Shown: in pieces, positions 9,157-17,454 of the stretch
Layout: every line of letters starts with the position of its first letter
How positions within the stretch are numbered: position 1 is the stretch's first letter
Origin: Corallococcus interemptor
GTDB lineage: Bacteria > Myxococcota > Myxococcia > Myxococcales > Myxococcaceae
Length of the DNA stretch: 64,000 nucleotides
Assembly: GCF_003668875.1 (NCBI RefSeq)
Contig: NZ_RAWM01000025.1
Coordinates: 23,058-87,057, forward strand
Reading direction: 5' to 3'
Notes under the pieces: generated by a model
Told to the model about the DNA's origin: nothing
What the model saw: the letters and a program-made list of their open reading frames with translations, nothing else
Databases searched by the model: none
Translations under genes and position numbers: made by a program

Positions 9157-10416
9157 ATGTCCTTCATTCGCGCCGTACATGGAACCGCCCTCCCCGCTCC
9201 GGCCACCACCTCCCCGGCGCCGCTGTCGCACGGCCTGCGCCTGCTGCTGGCCGCGAGCGCCGGCCTGTCGGTGGCGTCCATCTATTACAGCCAGCCGATG
9301 CTGGGGGTGATGGGGGCCAGCCTGGGAGCCTCCGACACCGCGGTGGGCCTGGTGCCCATGCTCACGCAGCTGGGCTACGCGCTGGGCATCCTGCTGCTCA
9401 CGCCCCTGGGTGACCGGTTCGACCGGCGCCGCATCATCGTCATCAAGGCCGCCCTGCTGAGCGTGGCGCTGCTGCTGGGCGGCTTCGCCCCGGGCATCAC
9501 GCCGCTGTTGGGCGTGAGCTTCGTCGTCGGCCTGACGGCGACGCTGGCCCAGGACATCGTCCCCGCCGCCGCGACCCTGGCCGCGGAGCACGAGCGCGGC
9601 AAGGTGGTGGGCTCGGTGATGACGGGGCTGCTGCTGGGCATCCTCCTGTCCCGCGTCATCAGCGGCGTGGTCGCCGAGCACTTCGGCTGGCGCGCCATGT
9701 TCCAGGTCGCCGCCGCCAGCGTGGCGCTCGTGGGCGTGGCGGCGTGGCGCGGCCTGCCCCGCTTCCACCCGTCCAACACGCTCTCCTATGGCGCGCTGCT
9801 CAAGTCGCTCGTCAGCCTGTGGACGCGGTATGGCGCCCTGCGCCGGGCCGCGCTGGCGCAGGCGTTCATCTCCATTGGCTTCAGCGCGTTCTGGTCCACG
9901 CTCGCCGTGATGCTGCACGGCGCGCCGTTCCACCTGGGCAGCGCGGCCGCCGGTGCCTTCGGTCTGGCGGGCGCGGCGGGGGCGTTGGGTGCGCCGGTGG
10001 CGGGCCGCATCGCGGATCGCTTCGGGCCGGAGGTCGTCACGCGGCTGGGTGCCGGGCTGACCGTCGTCTCCTTCGCCACGATGTTCGCGGCCCCGTGGCT
10101 GGAGCCGCACCACCGGCTGTGGCTGATTGGCGCCAGCGCCGTCGGCTTCGACCTGGGCGCGCAGATCACCCTCGTGGCGCACCAGACGCTCGTCTTCGGA
10201 ATCGAGCCCGCCGCCCGCAGCCGGCTCAACGCGGTGCTGTTCGTCTGCGTCTTCATCGGCATGTCCATCGGCGCGGCGGGCGGCAGCCTGGTGCTCGCCC
10301 GCTGGGGATGGATGGCGGTGACGCTGCTGGCGACGGCGTCCTCGCTGGCGGCCCTGGCGGTCCGCCTGTTCCCGGCCGCTACTGCGCGGCCTGCTCCGAC
10401 AGCAGCCGGACGTTGA
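9157..10416 (+). CDS. MFS transporter, drug-efflux-like
   Basis: This 419-residue protein has twelve predicted transmembrane helices and the MFS motif A between helices 2 and 3 (GDRFDRRR). The helix 5 region carries a drug-exporter-like glycine-rich stretch (GSVMTGLLLGILLSR). The overall pattern resembles YgaY/YnfM-like proton-coupled exporters. It is probably induced through the divergent LysR protein; the substrate is unknown. The ATG at 9157 is preceded by GAGGTGAA. The last 38 bp overlap the 3' end of the convergent lipoprotein gene. Confidence 0.85.
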   Translation: MSFIRAVHGTALPAPATTSPAPLSHGLRLLLAASAGLSVASIYYSQPMLGVMGASLGASDTAVGLVPMLTQLGYALGILLLTPLGDRFDRRRIIVIKAALLSVALLLGGFAPGITPLLGVSFVVGLTATLAQDIVPAAATLAAEHERGKVVGSVMTGLLLGILLSRVISGVVAEHFGWRAMFQVAAASVALVGVAAWRGLPRFHPSNTLSYGALLKSLVSLWTRYGALRRAALAQAFISIGFSAFWSTLAVMLHGAPFHLGSAAAGAFGLAGAAGALGAPVAGRIADRFGPEVVTRLGAGLTVVSFATMFAAPWLEPHHRLWLIGASAVGFDLGAQITLVAHQTLVFGIEPAARSRLNAVLFVCVFIGMSIGAAGGSLVLARWGWMAVTLLATASSLAALAVRLFPAATARPAPTAAGR

Positions 10417-11611
10417 GCGCGCCGTTGGCGAAGAACTGGCTGTTCTGCCCCACGCGGTGCTGCTCCAGCCGGCGCTGGAGGTTGACGTCGTAGCGGCCCA
10501 GCTTCATCAGCCCGTCGTTGAACCAGCCGTCCCCCACCCCGGTGCCATCCACGTAATCGGAATACACCCTGGCCGAGGGCCAGATGACGGTGTTGAGCGT
10601 CGCGACGAACCGGCGGATGTCCGCGTCCGTCCACTCCATGCCCGCGTCGTGGGCCTCGACGATGTAGGCCACCACGTTGTTGGCGTGCGCCACGTCCTGG
10701 CCGGGCTGGGCGTTGGTGTCCCACTTGTCGTTCCAGAACCACGCCGTCGGGTGGTCCGGATTGGGCGCCAGCTTCGAGCGCAGCGAGGACGGGAAGTTCG
10801 GCATGCCGCGGTTGATTTTGTCGAAGACCTCCAGGTAGCGGGCCTTGTTGTCCGGGTTGTTGGTCATGCGCGACAGGTCCATGGCGATGAAGGCCCAGTG
10901 CGCGGCCATGTGCGTGCGGTTGCGGTAGACGAAGTCGTTCGCGCCGCGCACGTACCACTTCTCGAAGATGTTCTTTTCGGAGAAGGCCAGCAGCCGGTCG
11001 TACTGCCTGCGGTAGGTGTACGTGGCGTAGAGGTCCGGCGTCTCGCGGATGACGCGCAGCATGCGAGTCACGTAGCGCCAGCAATAGCTCTCATAGAGCG
11101 GCACCTCCTGCCCGGCCGGGGATGACAGGGACGAGGTCCAGCCCAGATACCCGTCCTTGAACTGGCTGTTGGGCAGCGACGAGGAGACCCGGGCGGAGGC
11201 CATCAGGTTGTTGGCGTAGAGCAGGGCCCGGTCCAGGTACGCGCGCTTCCCGGTGGCCCGGTACATCGCCGTGTTGGCGTCCAGGCCATAGGCCAGGTTG
11301 TAGAAGTCCCAGCTGTCGCGCGAGTTGCTCCAGGGCAGGAAGGTCTGCATGTGCTCCCGTCCCCACTCCTCCACGAACATCCCCTCCCAGGTCGTGACGG
11401 GCCGGAGCCCCGCGGGCGTCGGAGGCAGCGCGGGGGGCGTATAGGGAACGGCATCCGTGTCGGGCGAATGAGCCGGATCCACGGGGAAGGCCATCGCTTC
11501 AGGGTCTTCAATCCGTCCTGAGACTTCACATGCACCGCACAGCAGAAAAGCGAGCATCACGACCGGGACATGGATCCAACGAGAGCGGCACGAGCAGCGG
11601 GGGTTTGACAT
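10379..11611 (-). CDS. Lipoprotein with predicted (alpha/alpha)6 toroid fold
   Basis: This 410-residue protein has a signal peptide with lipobox LCGAC and a proline-rich linker. The rest is dominated by repeated helical hairpins rich in aromatic residues (DFYNLAYGLDANTAMYRATGKRAYLDRALLYANNL shows the pattern in its first 20 residues, DFYNLAYGLDANTAMYRATG). This is typical of alpha/alpha toroids such as polysaccharide lyases, epimerases and unsaturated glycuronyl hydrolases. I cannot assign a family or catalytic residues. It is presumably surface-exposed and acts on a carbohydrate; that role is an inference. The start at 11611 is preceded by GAGGA, and the longer open frame begins in non-homologous sequence. 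Its 3' end overlaps the MFS gene. Confidence 0.65.
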   Translation of the reverse strand: MSNPRCSCRSRWIHVPVVMLAFLLCGACEVSGRIEDPEAMAFPVDPAHSPDTDAVPYTPPALPPTPAGLRPVTTWEGMFVEEWGREHMQTFLPWSNSRDSWDFYNLAYGLDANTAMYRATGKRAYLDRALLYANNLMASARVSSSLPNSQFKDGYLGWTSSLSSPAGQEVPLYESYCWRYVTRMLRVIRETPDLYATYTYRRQYDRLLAFSEKNIFEKWYVRGANDFVYRNRTHMAAHWAFIAMDLSRMTNNPDNKARYLEVFDKINRGMPNFPSSLRSKLAPNPDHPTAWFWNDKWDTNAQPGQDVAHANNVVAYIVEAHDAGMEWTDADIRRFVATLNTVIWPSARVYSDYVDGTGVGDGWFNDGLMKLGRYDVNLQRRLEQHRVGQNSQFFANGALNVRLLSEQAAQ

Positions 11612-11755
11612 CGGGGGTCCTCGCTTCAGGTCGATGTGGCCCGCAAGGGTATGGGCGCGACCGGACCCTCCCAATGCCCCCCAGGCAACGGCCGTGCTTC
11701 CAGGACCGGACGGAGACATGCCCCGGACGCCTGCTTCCTCTCGGGTGTGACATCC

Positions 11756-11790
11756 GCGGCTGGACAGACGGAACGTCCAGCACCAGCCGC
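11756..11790 (-). terminator. Hairpin downstream of the two-component operon
   Basis: Two nested inverted repeats lie here: GCGGCTGG (11756-11763) pairs with CCAGCCGC (11783-11790), and CTGGAC (11760-11765) pairs with GTCCAG (11775-11780) around a 9-nt loop. The two pairings compete, and no U-tract follows on the minus strand. The hairpin begins about 45 bp beyond the response-regulator stop, so a termination or 3'-end role is plausible but not certain. Confidence 0.4.
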
Positions 11791-11834
11791 TCCCGCCGGA
11801 AGCGGTTCGATAGTCGAGACACGGCCCCGCGGGC

Positions 11835-12482
11835 CTACAGGCAGCCCAGCTCCATGGCGCGCAGCACGGCGCGGGTGCGGTCCCTCACGCCCAGCTTGGA
11901 GAGGATGCTGGAGGTCTGGTTCTTCACCGTGCCCTCCGCGGTCCCCAGCGCGTCGGCGATCTCCCGGTTGCTCAAGCCCCGCGCGATGAGGCGCAGCACC
12001 TCCACCTCGCGGCGGGTCAGCCCCTCTGGCAAATCCGCGTGGGGGAAGTCCCGGGGCAGCTCCGCCATGCCGCGCGCCACGCGCTCCGCCACGCCCGGCG
12101 GCAGCAGCGTCTGTCCGGAGGCGACGCGCCGGATGGCCTCCGCCAGCTCCTCCAACGACACGTCCTTGAGGAGGAAGCCCTGCACGCCCAGGCGCAGGGC
12201 CTCGATGAGGACGGCGTCCTCGTCGAAGGTCGTGAGCAGCACCACGCGCCGCTCCGCGTCCGTGCGGCGCAGCGCGCGCAGGGCCTCCAGCCCCGTCATG
12301 CGCGGCATGCGCACGTCCATGAGCACGACGTCCGGCTGAAGCTCCGCGACCTTGCGCAGCGCCTCCTCGCCATCCGAGGCCTCGCCCACCACCCGCAGGT
12401 CCGGCGTCAGCTCCAGCAGGCTGCGCAGGCCCTGGCGCACCAGGGCGTGATCATCCGCGAGCACCAGGCGCACCGTGTTCAC
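11835..12482 (-). CDS. NarL/FixJ-type response regulator
   Basis: This 215-residue protein has a receiver domain (about 4-120) with the acidic pair D10-D11, phospho-acceptor D55 (VLMDVRMPR), T84 (LLTTF) and K106 (LLKDV). A LuxR-type helix-turn-helix follows (about 148-210: LTRREVEVLRLIARGLSNRE, then GTVKNQTSSILSKLGV). It is the partner of the histidine kinase upstream: its start codon overlaps the kinase stop in an ATGA (12479-12482), implying translational coupling. The inverted repeat at 13685-13715 upstream of the operon is a candidate binding site. Confidence 0.9.
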   Translation of the reverse strand: MNTVRLVLADDHALVRQGLRSLLELTPDLRVVGEASDGEEALRKVAELQPDVVLMDVRMPRMTGLEALRALRRTDAERRVVLLTTFDEDAVLIEALRLGVQGFLLKDVSLEELAEAIRRVASGQTLLPPGVAERVARGMAELPRDFPHADLPEGLTRREVEVLRLIARGLSNREIADALGTAEGTVKNQTSSILSKLGVRDRTRAVLRAMELGCL

Positions 12483-13642
12483 GTCCCCACCTCATGCTCC
12501 CGCGTGGCCGGCAGCCACGCCTCCAGCTCCAGGCCCTGCCCCGCCGCCGCGCGCCACTCCACGCGGCCGCCCAGCCGGGTGAACCGCTCCCGCATGCCGG
12601 TGAGCCCCGCGCCGGGCGCCACCCGCGCCGCGCCGCTGCCGTCGTCCCGCGCATGCACGCGCACGCCGCCGTCCTCCGTGGAGGCAATGACAATCCACAG
12701 GTTCCGGGCCCGGGCGTGGCGCAGCGTATTGGTCAGGACCTCCTGCACGCAGCGGAACAGCGAGTGCGCCGCCTCGGAGGACTCCAGGGCCAGCTCGCCG
12801 GGGACGTCCAGGTGGACGGCGAGCCCGGGGGCACCTTCCGCGAGCACGCGCAGCGAGGGCAACAGCGGCATGGGCGCCTCGCGCAGCTCCGTCACGGTGC
12901 GCCGCACCTCGGACAGGAGCGTGCGGGCGGCCTCGCGCGCACGGCGCAGGTGTTCCGCGACGGCCGGGTCCTTCGCGGTGTACGCGGCGGCCTCCAGGTT
13001 GAGGCTGAGCGCGGTGAGGTGGTGCCCCACGGAGTCGTGCAGCTCGCGGGAGATGCGCAGCCGTTCGCCCTCGCGCTCCCGCGTGGCCAGCAGCACCTGG
13101 GTGGCCTGGAGTTCCGCGTGGACGTGGGCCAGCTCGCGGCGGGCCTCGGCCTCGCGGACCATCACCAGGGCCGTGCCGAACGTGAAGCCCTGGAAGCCGG
13201 TGTAGATGAGCGTCTGCACCAGGGCCTGCACGAGCGGGCGCTGGAGCGCGAACACGACGAGCATGCCCAGCGCCTGGGCCCCCACCCACGCCAGCGCCCG
13301 GCGCTGGGGGAGGATCTCCGGCACCTGCCCGGCGGTGATGGCGAGCAGCGCGCCGTCCAGCCCGCTTCCCCCCGTGGCCAGGCAGACGAGCGCCGACAGC
13401 GTCTGCGCCGCGAGCAGTGGCAGTTCGCCCCGGCCCTGCACCCGCGTCTGCAACCAGAAGGACCCGCCGAAGGTGAGGAGCGCCAGCGCCCAGAGCAGCG
13501 TGTCCGGCGCCAGCCACCGCGAGGGCTCACGCGCCAGGTCCTCGACGTGCGCGAAGCCGACCACGGCCCAGGTCAGCATCCCGGCGACGAGCAGCATGCG
13601 ATGGGTGTTGGCGGGCTTCGCCACGAAGGACCGCGCGGACAT
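12479..13642 (-). CDS. Membrane sensor histidine kinase (HisKA_3, DesK/NarX type)
   Basis: This 387-residue protein starts with about six transmembrane helices (about 10-170) and no large extracytoplasmic domain, as in DesK-like sensors of membrane state or cell-envelope stress. A coiled coil (about 165-195) leads to the HisKA_3 dimerisation region, with phospho-acceptor His in ISRELHDSVGHH, followed by a HATPase_c domain with the N box (LTNTLRHA) and G box (DDGSGAARV). It phosphorylates the response regulator encoded by the overlapping downstream gene. The signal is unknown. The divergent membrane-protein gene at 13782 is a possible target. Confidence 0.88.
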   Translation of the reverse strand: MSARSFVAKPANTHRMLLVAGMLTWAVVGFAHVEDLAREPSRWLAPDTLLWALALLTFGGSFWLQTRVQGRGELPLLAAQTLSALVCLATGGSGLDGALLAITAGQVPEILPQRRALAWVGAQALGMLVVFALQRPLVQALVQTLIYTGFQGFTFGTALVMVREAEARRELAHVHAELQATQVLLATREREGERLRISRELHDSVGHHLTALSLNLEAAAYTAKDPAVAEHLRRAREAARTLLSEVRRTVTELREAPMPLLPSLRVLAEGAPGLAVHLDVPGELALESSEAAHSLFRCVQEVLTNTLRHARARNLWIVIASTEDGGVRVHARDDGSGAARVAPGAGLTGMRERFTRLGGRVEWRAAAGQGLELEAWLPATREHEVGT

Positions 13643-13684
13643 GGCGCCGGACCCTAGGCCACCCGGGGCCTGGGGACCATGTGC

Positions 13685-13715
13685 CGGAAGTCACATGCGG
13701 GCCGTATGACTTCCG
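13685..13715. promoter_or_regulatory. Inverted repeat between the kinase operon and the membrane-protein gene
   Basis: Perfect 9-bp arms, CGGAAGTCA (13685-13693) and TGACTTCCG (13707-13715), are separated by 13 bp that themselves contain a CAT/ATG symmetry. The site lies 43 bp upstream of the kinase start and 67 bp upstream of the divergent gene. The position and symmetry suit a dimeric NarL-type regulator, most simply the co-encoded response regulator. Confidence 0.5.
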
Positions 13716-13781
13716 CCAGATGGAGACACATGCGCCGGCGCGTACGGTGCTTCTCGGACTCGCAGCACATCGGAGGCATCC

Positions 13782-14489
13782 GTGTCGCTCTATCTCTTCG
13801 CCCGCTGGCTCCATATCGCTTCGGGGATCATCGCCTTCATCTCGCTCTGGCTTCCCCTGGTGGCGCGCAAGGGAGGCACCCTGCACCGGCGCGTGGGCCA
13901 GGTCTACGTGGGCGCGATGATCTCCGCGGCCATCTCCGCGCTGGCCATCTCCGGCTGGCGCTTCATCCAGGCCCCGGGCGAGCAGCCCATGGACCTCTTC
14001 TTCATCTACATCGCCGTGCTGAGCGCGGCCTCCGCGTCCATGGGCGTGCGGGTCATCCGGACGAAGGCGCGCACCGGGGCGAGCACGCACCCGTTGGACG
14101 TGGGCCTGTCCACGCTGCTGTTGTGCATGGGGCTCTTCACGGAGGCGTATGGCCTGCGGATGGGCGTGCCGCTCCTGTGGGGCTTCGCGCCGGTGGGCAT
14201 CCTCTCCGGCGTGACGGGGCTCTGGTACTGGATGCGGCCGCCCCAGGAGCGGATGCACTGGTGGTTCCAGCACATGGGCGCCATGGTGGCCTCGGGCATC
14301 GGCACCATCACGGCCTCCCTCGTCGTGAACGCCCGGCACGTGGGCATCGAGGGCCTGCAGCTCGCCATCTTCCTGGGGCCCACGGTGGTGGGCGTGGTGG
14401 GGCTGAACGTGTGGACGCGCTACTACCGTCAGCGCTTCTCCCCCAGGAAGGCTCCGGCCCTCAGCGCGGCGCCCCTGCCCGGGCGGTAG
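13782..14489 (+). CDS. DUF2306-like polytopic membrane protein
   Basis: This 235-residue protein has about seven predicted transmembrane helices and no soluble domain. The opening (LFARWLHIASGIIAFISLWL) and the following HRRVGQVYVG motif resemble DUF2306 proteins, whose function is unknown; histidines in the first and sixth helices could hold a cofactor. The start is a GTG at 13782 with GGAGG 8 bp upstream. It is divergent from the two-component operon, from which it may be regulated. The final 29 bp overlap the convergent TetR gene. Confidence 0.7.
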   Translation: MSLYLFARWLHIASGIIAFISLWLPLVARKGGTLHRRVGQVYVGAMISAAISALAISGWRFIQAPGEQPMDLFFIYIAVLSAASASMGVRVIRTKARTGASTHPLDVGLSTLLLCMGLFTEAYGLRMGVPLLWGFAPVGILSGVTGLWYWMRPPQERMHWWFQHMGAMVASGIGTITASLVVNARHVGIEGLQLAIFLGPTVVGVVGLNVWTRYYRQRFSPRKAPALSAAPLPGR

Positions 14490-15078
14490 GCCGCAGCGCG
14501 GCGATGGCCAGGTCCGCCACGGTGTCCGCGTACGCGCTGGTGAGGGGCGCGGTGCGAAGCAGCCACCGGTGGAAGAGCGGCCCGACGAACAGCTCCACCG
14601 CGACGTCCAGGTCCACGCCCTTCGCGACCTGGCCCGCGCGCTGCGCGGAACGCAGCCGCTCCTGGAGCGCCTTCAGGTGGGGCCGCAGCACGGCCTCCAC
14701 GAACTGCTGGGACAGCGCGGGGTCCATCTGGGACTCGGCGGTGAGCGCCCGCGAGGGCAATTCGAAGCGCGGATCCGTGAGCTCCTTCACCGTGGCGCGC
14801 AGCACCTCCCGCAGGTCGGCCTTGAGGTTGCCGGTGTCCGGCAGCGCCACGGGTTGGCTGCCGCCGCTCAGCTCCACGAAGGCGTCCAGCACCACCGCGC
14901 CCTTGGAGGGCCACCACCGGTAGATGGTCTGCTTGCCCACCCCCGCCCGCGCCGCGATCGCTTCCACCGACAGCCGCGCGTAGCCCACCTCTCCCACGAG
15001 CTCGACGGCGGCCGTGAGGATGGCCTGGCGGGAGCGCTCACTGCGGCGGGTCGGTTCCGGCGTCTTGGGGTCAGCCAT
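14461..15078 (-). CDS. TetR-family repressor
   Basis: This 205-residue protein has an N-terminal TetR helix-turn-helix (about 18-62; VEAIAARAGVGKQTIYRWWP) and a C-terminal ligand and dimerisation domain of the TetR_C_11/16 kind. It is divergent from the glycosyltransferase gene at 15201, and the 122-bp region between them holds two near-identical palindromes, so it very probably represses itself and the glycosyltransferase until a small-molecule ligand binds. The ligand is unknown; a macrolide-like compound is one possibility. Confidence 0.9.
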   Translation of the reverse strand: MADPKTPEPTRRSERSRQAILTAAVELVGEVGYARLSVEAIAARAGVGKQTIYRWWPSKGAVVLDAFVELSGGSQPVALPDTGNLKADLREVLRATVKELTDPRFELPSRALTAESQMDPALSQQFVEAVLRPHLKALQERLRSAQRAGQVAKGVDLDVAVELFVGPLFHRWLLRTAPLTSAYADTVADLAIAALRPTARAGAPR

Positions 15079-15100
15079 GGGCGCTCAGCCTACCAAGCCT

Positions 15101-15123
15101 CGAAACGAGACGACACGTCTCGT
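15101..15123. promoter_or_regulatory. TetR operator 1
   Basis: A perfect palindrome with 8-bp arms, ACGAGACG (15105-15112) and CGTCTCGT (15116-15123), around a 3-bp centre. The left flank extends to CGAAACGAGACG from 15101, identical to operator 2. It ends 1 bp before a TTGACA hexamer, so bound repressor would block polymerase at the -35 element. Confidence 0.75.
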
Positions 15124-15124
15124 C

Positions 15125-15153
15125 TTGACATCCCTCCCCGCCCGGCGGATTGT
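15125..15153 (+). promoter_or_regulatory. Promoter of the glycosyltransferase gene
   Basis: A consensus -35 TTGACA (15125-15130) is followed after 17 bp by GATTGT (15148-15153), a weak -10. Transcription would start near 15160, inside operator 2. The -35 match and spacing are good; the -10 is poor, as is common in high-GC genomes. Confidence 0.5.
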
Positions 15154-15155
15154 GA

Positions 15156-15177
15156 CGAAACGAGACGGTCCGTCTCG
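15156..15177. promoter_or_regulatory. TetR operator 2
   Basis: Half-sites CGAGACG (15161-15167) and CGTCTCG (15171-15177) flank a 3-bp centre, with the same CGAAA left flank as operator 1. The two sites differ in the 3-bp centre and, beyond the shared core, in the right flank. Their centres lie 55 bp apart and bracket the predicted promoter. The site ends 23 bp before the glycosyltransferase ATG. Confidence 0.75.
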
Positions 15178-15200
15178 CTTCCCGCCATCAGGAGAGCGCC

Positions 15201-16415
15201 ATGTCTCGTCGTGCCCACATCGCGATGGTCAGCATCCCAGCCCACGGACACGTCAACCCGAGCCTGGAGCTCATCCGGGAGCTGGTGTCCCGAGGCCACC
15301 GGGTGACGTACGCCAACGACGCGGCCTTCGCGGAGCCCATCGCCCGCACGGGCGCGGAGCTTCGCCCCTACCGCTCGCTGCTTCCCCAAGAGGGGGTGAC
15401 GCAGACGCGCTGGCCGGACGACCTGGTGGGACAGCTGGACATGTTCCTGGATGACGCCATGGCCATGCTTCCGCAGCTGCGCGCGGCGTATGAGCACGAC
15501 CGGCCGGATCTCTTCCTCTACGACATCGGCTGCTCCACGGCGCGAATCCTGGGAGAGAACTGGGGCATCCCCGCGGTGCAGCTCTCCCCCTCCTCCGTCG
15601 CCTGGGAGGGCTACGAGCAGGACATGGCCGAGCTGGTGGAGATGCTGCGCACCGACCCTCGCGCCGTGGCGCACTACCAGCGCTACTCCGCCTGGCTCCA
15701 GGAGTGCGGCGTGGCGGAGACGGACGCCATGCGCTTCGTGGGGAAGCCGCCGCGCGGCCTGGTGCTCATCCCGCGCGCGCTCCAGCCCCAGGCGGACCGG
15801 GTGGACGGAAAGCGCTTCACCTTCGTGGGGCCGTGCTTCGGAGACCGCTCGGAACAGGGCTCATGGCAGCGTCCCCCCGGCGCGCGGAAGGTGGTGCTGG
15901 TGTCGCTCGGCTCGACTTTCACGAACCAGGCCGGCTTCTACCGTGCGTGCCTCGCTGCCTTTGGAGGGCTTCCCGGCTGGCACGTGGTGCTGCAGATCGG
16001 CAAGCACGTGGCGCTGGAGGAGCTGGGCGCAATCCCAGACAACGTCGAGGTCCACCGCTGGGTGCCGCAGCTGGCGGTGCTCGAGCAGGCCGATGCGTTC
16101 GTCACCCACGCGGGCATGGGCGGCTCGCAGGAGGGCCTGTACTGCGGGTTGCCCATGATCGCCGTGCCCCAGTCGACGGATCAGTTCTCCAACGCCGACC
16201 AGCTCGTGGCGCTCGGTGTCGCGCGGCGGCTCGACACGGAGGACGCCACGCCCGACGCGCTGCGCTCCGCCCTGCTTCAGCTCACGGAGGATCCGGCCGT
16301 CGCCACCCGGCTCGCGGCCCTCCGGAAGGAGCTGCGAGCGGAGGCGGGAGCCGCCCGCGCGGCGGCGCTCCTGGAGAAGGAGTTCCGCCTAGAACGCCTG
16401 GGCGAGGACCTTTGA
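15201..16415 (+). CDS. Macrolide-type (MGT/GT1) glycosyltransferase
   Basis: This 404-residue protein is a GT-B family 1 enzyme like OleD/OleI/Mgt of streptomycetes, which inactivate macrolides by transferring glucose from UDP-glucose. The acceptor-domain opening MVSIPAHGHVNPSLEL and the catalytic-His region are present. The nucleotide-sugar signature spans about 295-345 (VTHAGMGGSQEGLYCGLP, then PQSTDQFSNA). AGGAGA precedes the ATG at 15201. Two operators and a divergent TetR gene indicate ligand-inducible expression, as expected for resistance to a self-made or encountered compound. No polyketide synthase is nearby, so detoxification is more likely than a biosynthetic step. The last 27 bp overlap the convergent gene. 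Confidence 0.85.
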   Translation: MSRRAHIAMVSIPAHGHVNPSLELIRELVSRGHRVTYANDAAFAEPIARTGAELRPYRSLLPQEGVTQTRWPDDLVGQLDMFLDDAMAMLPQLRAAYEHDRPDLFLYDIGCSTARILGENWGIPAVQLSPSSVAWEGYEQDMAELVEMLRTDPRAVAHYQRYSAWLQECGVAETDAMRFVGKPPRGLVLIPRALQPQADRVDGKRFTFVGPCFGDRSEQGSWQRPPGARKVVLVSLGSTFTNQAGFYRACLAAFGGLPGWHVVLQIGKHVALEELGAIPDNVEVHRWVPQLAVLEQADAFVTHAGMGGSQEGLYCGLPMIAVPQSTDQFSNADQLVALGVARRLDTEDATPDALRSALLQLTEDPAVATRLAALRKELRAEAGAARAAALLEKEFRLERLGEDL

Positions 16416-17384
16416 CCAGCGCTCCCGCATGGCCTCCCGGACGTCCGCGTCCGGGAGCTTCTCCATGTGCACGTGCAGGGAGGCGCCCTTCGCCTTGGGC
16501 ATCACCGTGAGCTGCAACGTGGCCGGCTTCGTCCAGCCGTCCGGCTGCCAGGTCATGCGCAGACGCTTCCCGGGCTTCACCACCCGAATCTCTCCGCGCA
16601 CGCCGGGGTTCCCGCGACGCCTGGGCGCTACGTAGCTTCCTCCGACCTCCGCGTTCAACGTCGCGCCCGGCCCCAGCCAGCGCTCGGGCTGGGTCGTGAG
16701 CCACGTCCACAGCTGGGGCGCGGTCATGGGCAGCGTGCGCACCACGCCCACCTGGAAGCCCGTGGTGGCTGTCTCGCCCACCACCCGCTTGCCCCGGGCC
16801 TGCTCGTACGCGACCGCGATGGACTGGCGCCACCAACCGGACTCGACGTCCCGGCCCACCAGCGTGACGAGCTGCTTGTGCGGAAGCCCGGCCGCCCCCG
16901 CCTTGTCCAGCACCCGCATCCAGGCCTTCCAGTCATGACCGGTGGCCTCCTTCACGGCGGCGTCCGTGATGCGTTCGGTGATGAGCGTCTTCTTCGCGGC
17001 CGCGAGCTTCTTCGCGCGCGTTCCAATCTCCGCGAGCCGTGTCTGCACCAGCTTCTTCACCAGCTTCGCCGGGAGCGGCTGGTCCGGCGGGAAGGTGACG
17101 CCGCTCTTCGACGTGACGTAGCCGTCCAGCTCCGCCGCCAGCGCCGGCACGACGCTGCCGCTGAAGGGGTAGTAGCCGCAGTGGTGCTTGAAGAACGCGA
17201 AGCCCGCCACGGCGCTCCCATCCACCTTGAAGGTGGGCATCTGGTAGCTGATGGACTCGGTGGCCTTGGGGAGCAGCTTCTTCAGCTGCGCGCGCAGCGC
17301 GGTCAGCGTCTTCTTCGCCGCCGGGTCAGGCACTCCCGCCAGGTAGGCATCGATGGTCTGCGGGACTCGGGTCTTCGTCGCCAT
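16389..17384 (-). CDS. DUF1801 / DUF4287 / SRPBCC (AHSA1-like) fusion protein
   Basis: This 331-residue protein joins three small domains usually found singly. Residues about 15-120 are a DUF1801/YdhG-like domain (MPTFKVDG and FAFFKHHCGYYPFSG are typical). Residues about 135-190 match DUF4287 (ATGHDWKAWMRVLDKAGA). Residues about 195-330 are an SRPBCC/START-like hydrophobic-cavity domain of the Aha1-like family. None has a proven enzymatic activity; SRPBCC proteins bind lipophilic ligands. The fusion suggests the domains cooperate in binding small molecules or in a stress response. It is convergent with and overlaps the glycosyltransferase gene. Confidence 0.75.
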   Translation of the reverse strand: MATKTRVPQTIDAYLAGVPDPAAKKTLTALRAQLKKLLPKATESISYQMPTFKVDGSAVAGFAFFKHHCGYYPFSGSVVPALAAELDGYVTSKSGVTFPPDQPLPAKLVKKLVQTRLAEIGTRAKKLAAAKKTLITERITDAAVKEATGHDWKAWMRVLDKAGAAGLPHKQLVTLVGRDVESGWWRQSIAVAYEQARGKRVVGETATTGFQVGVVRTLPMTAPQLWTWLTTQPERWLGPGATLNAEVGGSYVAPRRRGNPGVRGEIRVVKPGKRLRMTWQPDGWTKPATLQLTVMPKAKGASLHVHMEKLPDADVREAMRERWSKVLAQAF

Positions 17385-17454
17385 GAGGGCTCCTGTCGGG
17401 TTCGCGCGCGCATGGCATCATCCACGGCTGGAAACCCCAAGCGGAAGAGGTCCC

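Noticed and set aside
15201..16415. Part of a macrolide biosynthetic gene cluster
   Set aside because: No polyketide synthase, deoxysugar or tailoring genes are present nearby; resistance or detoxification is more likely.
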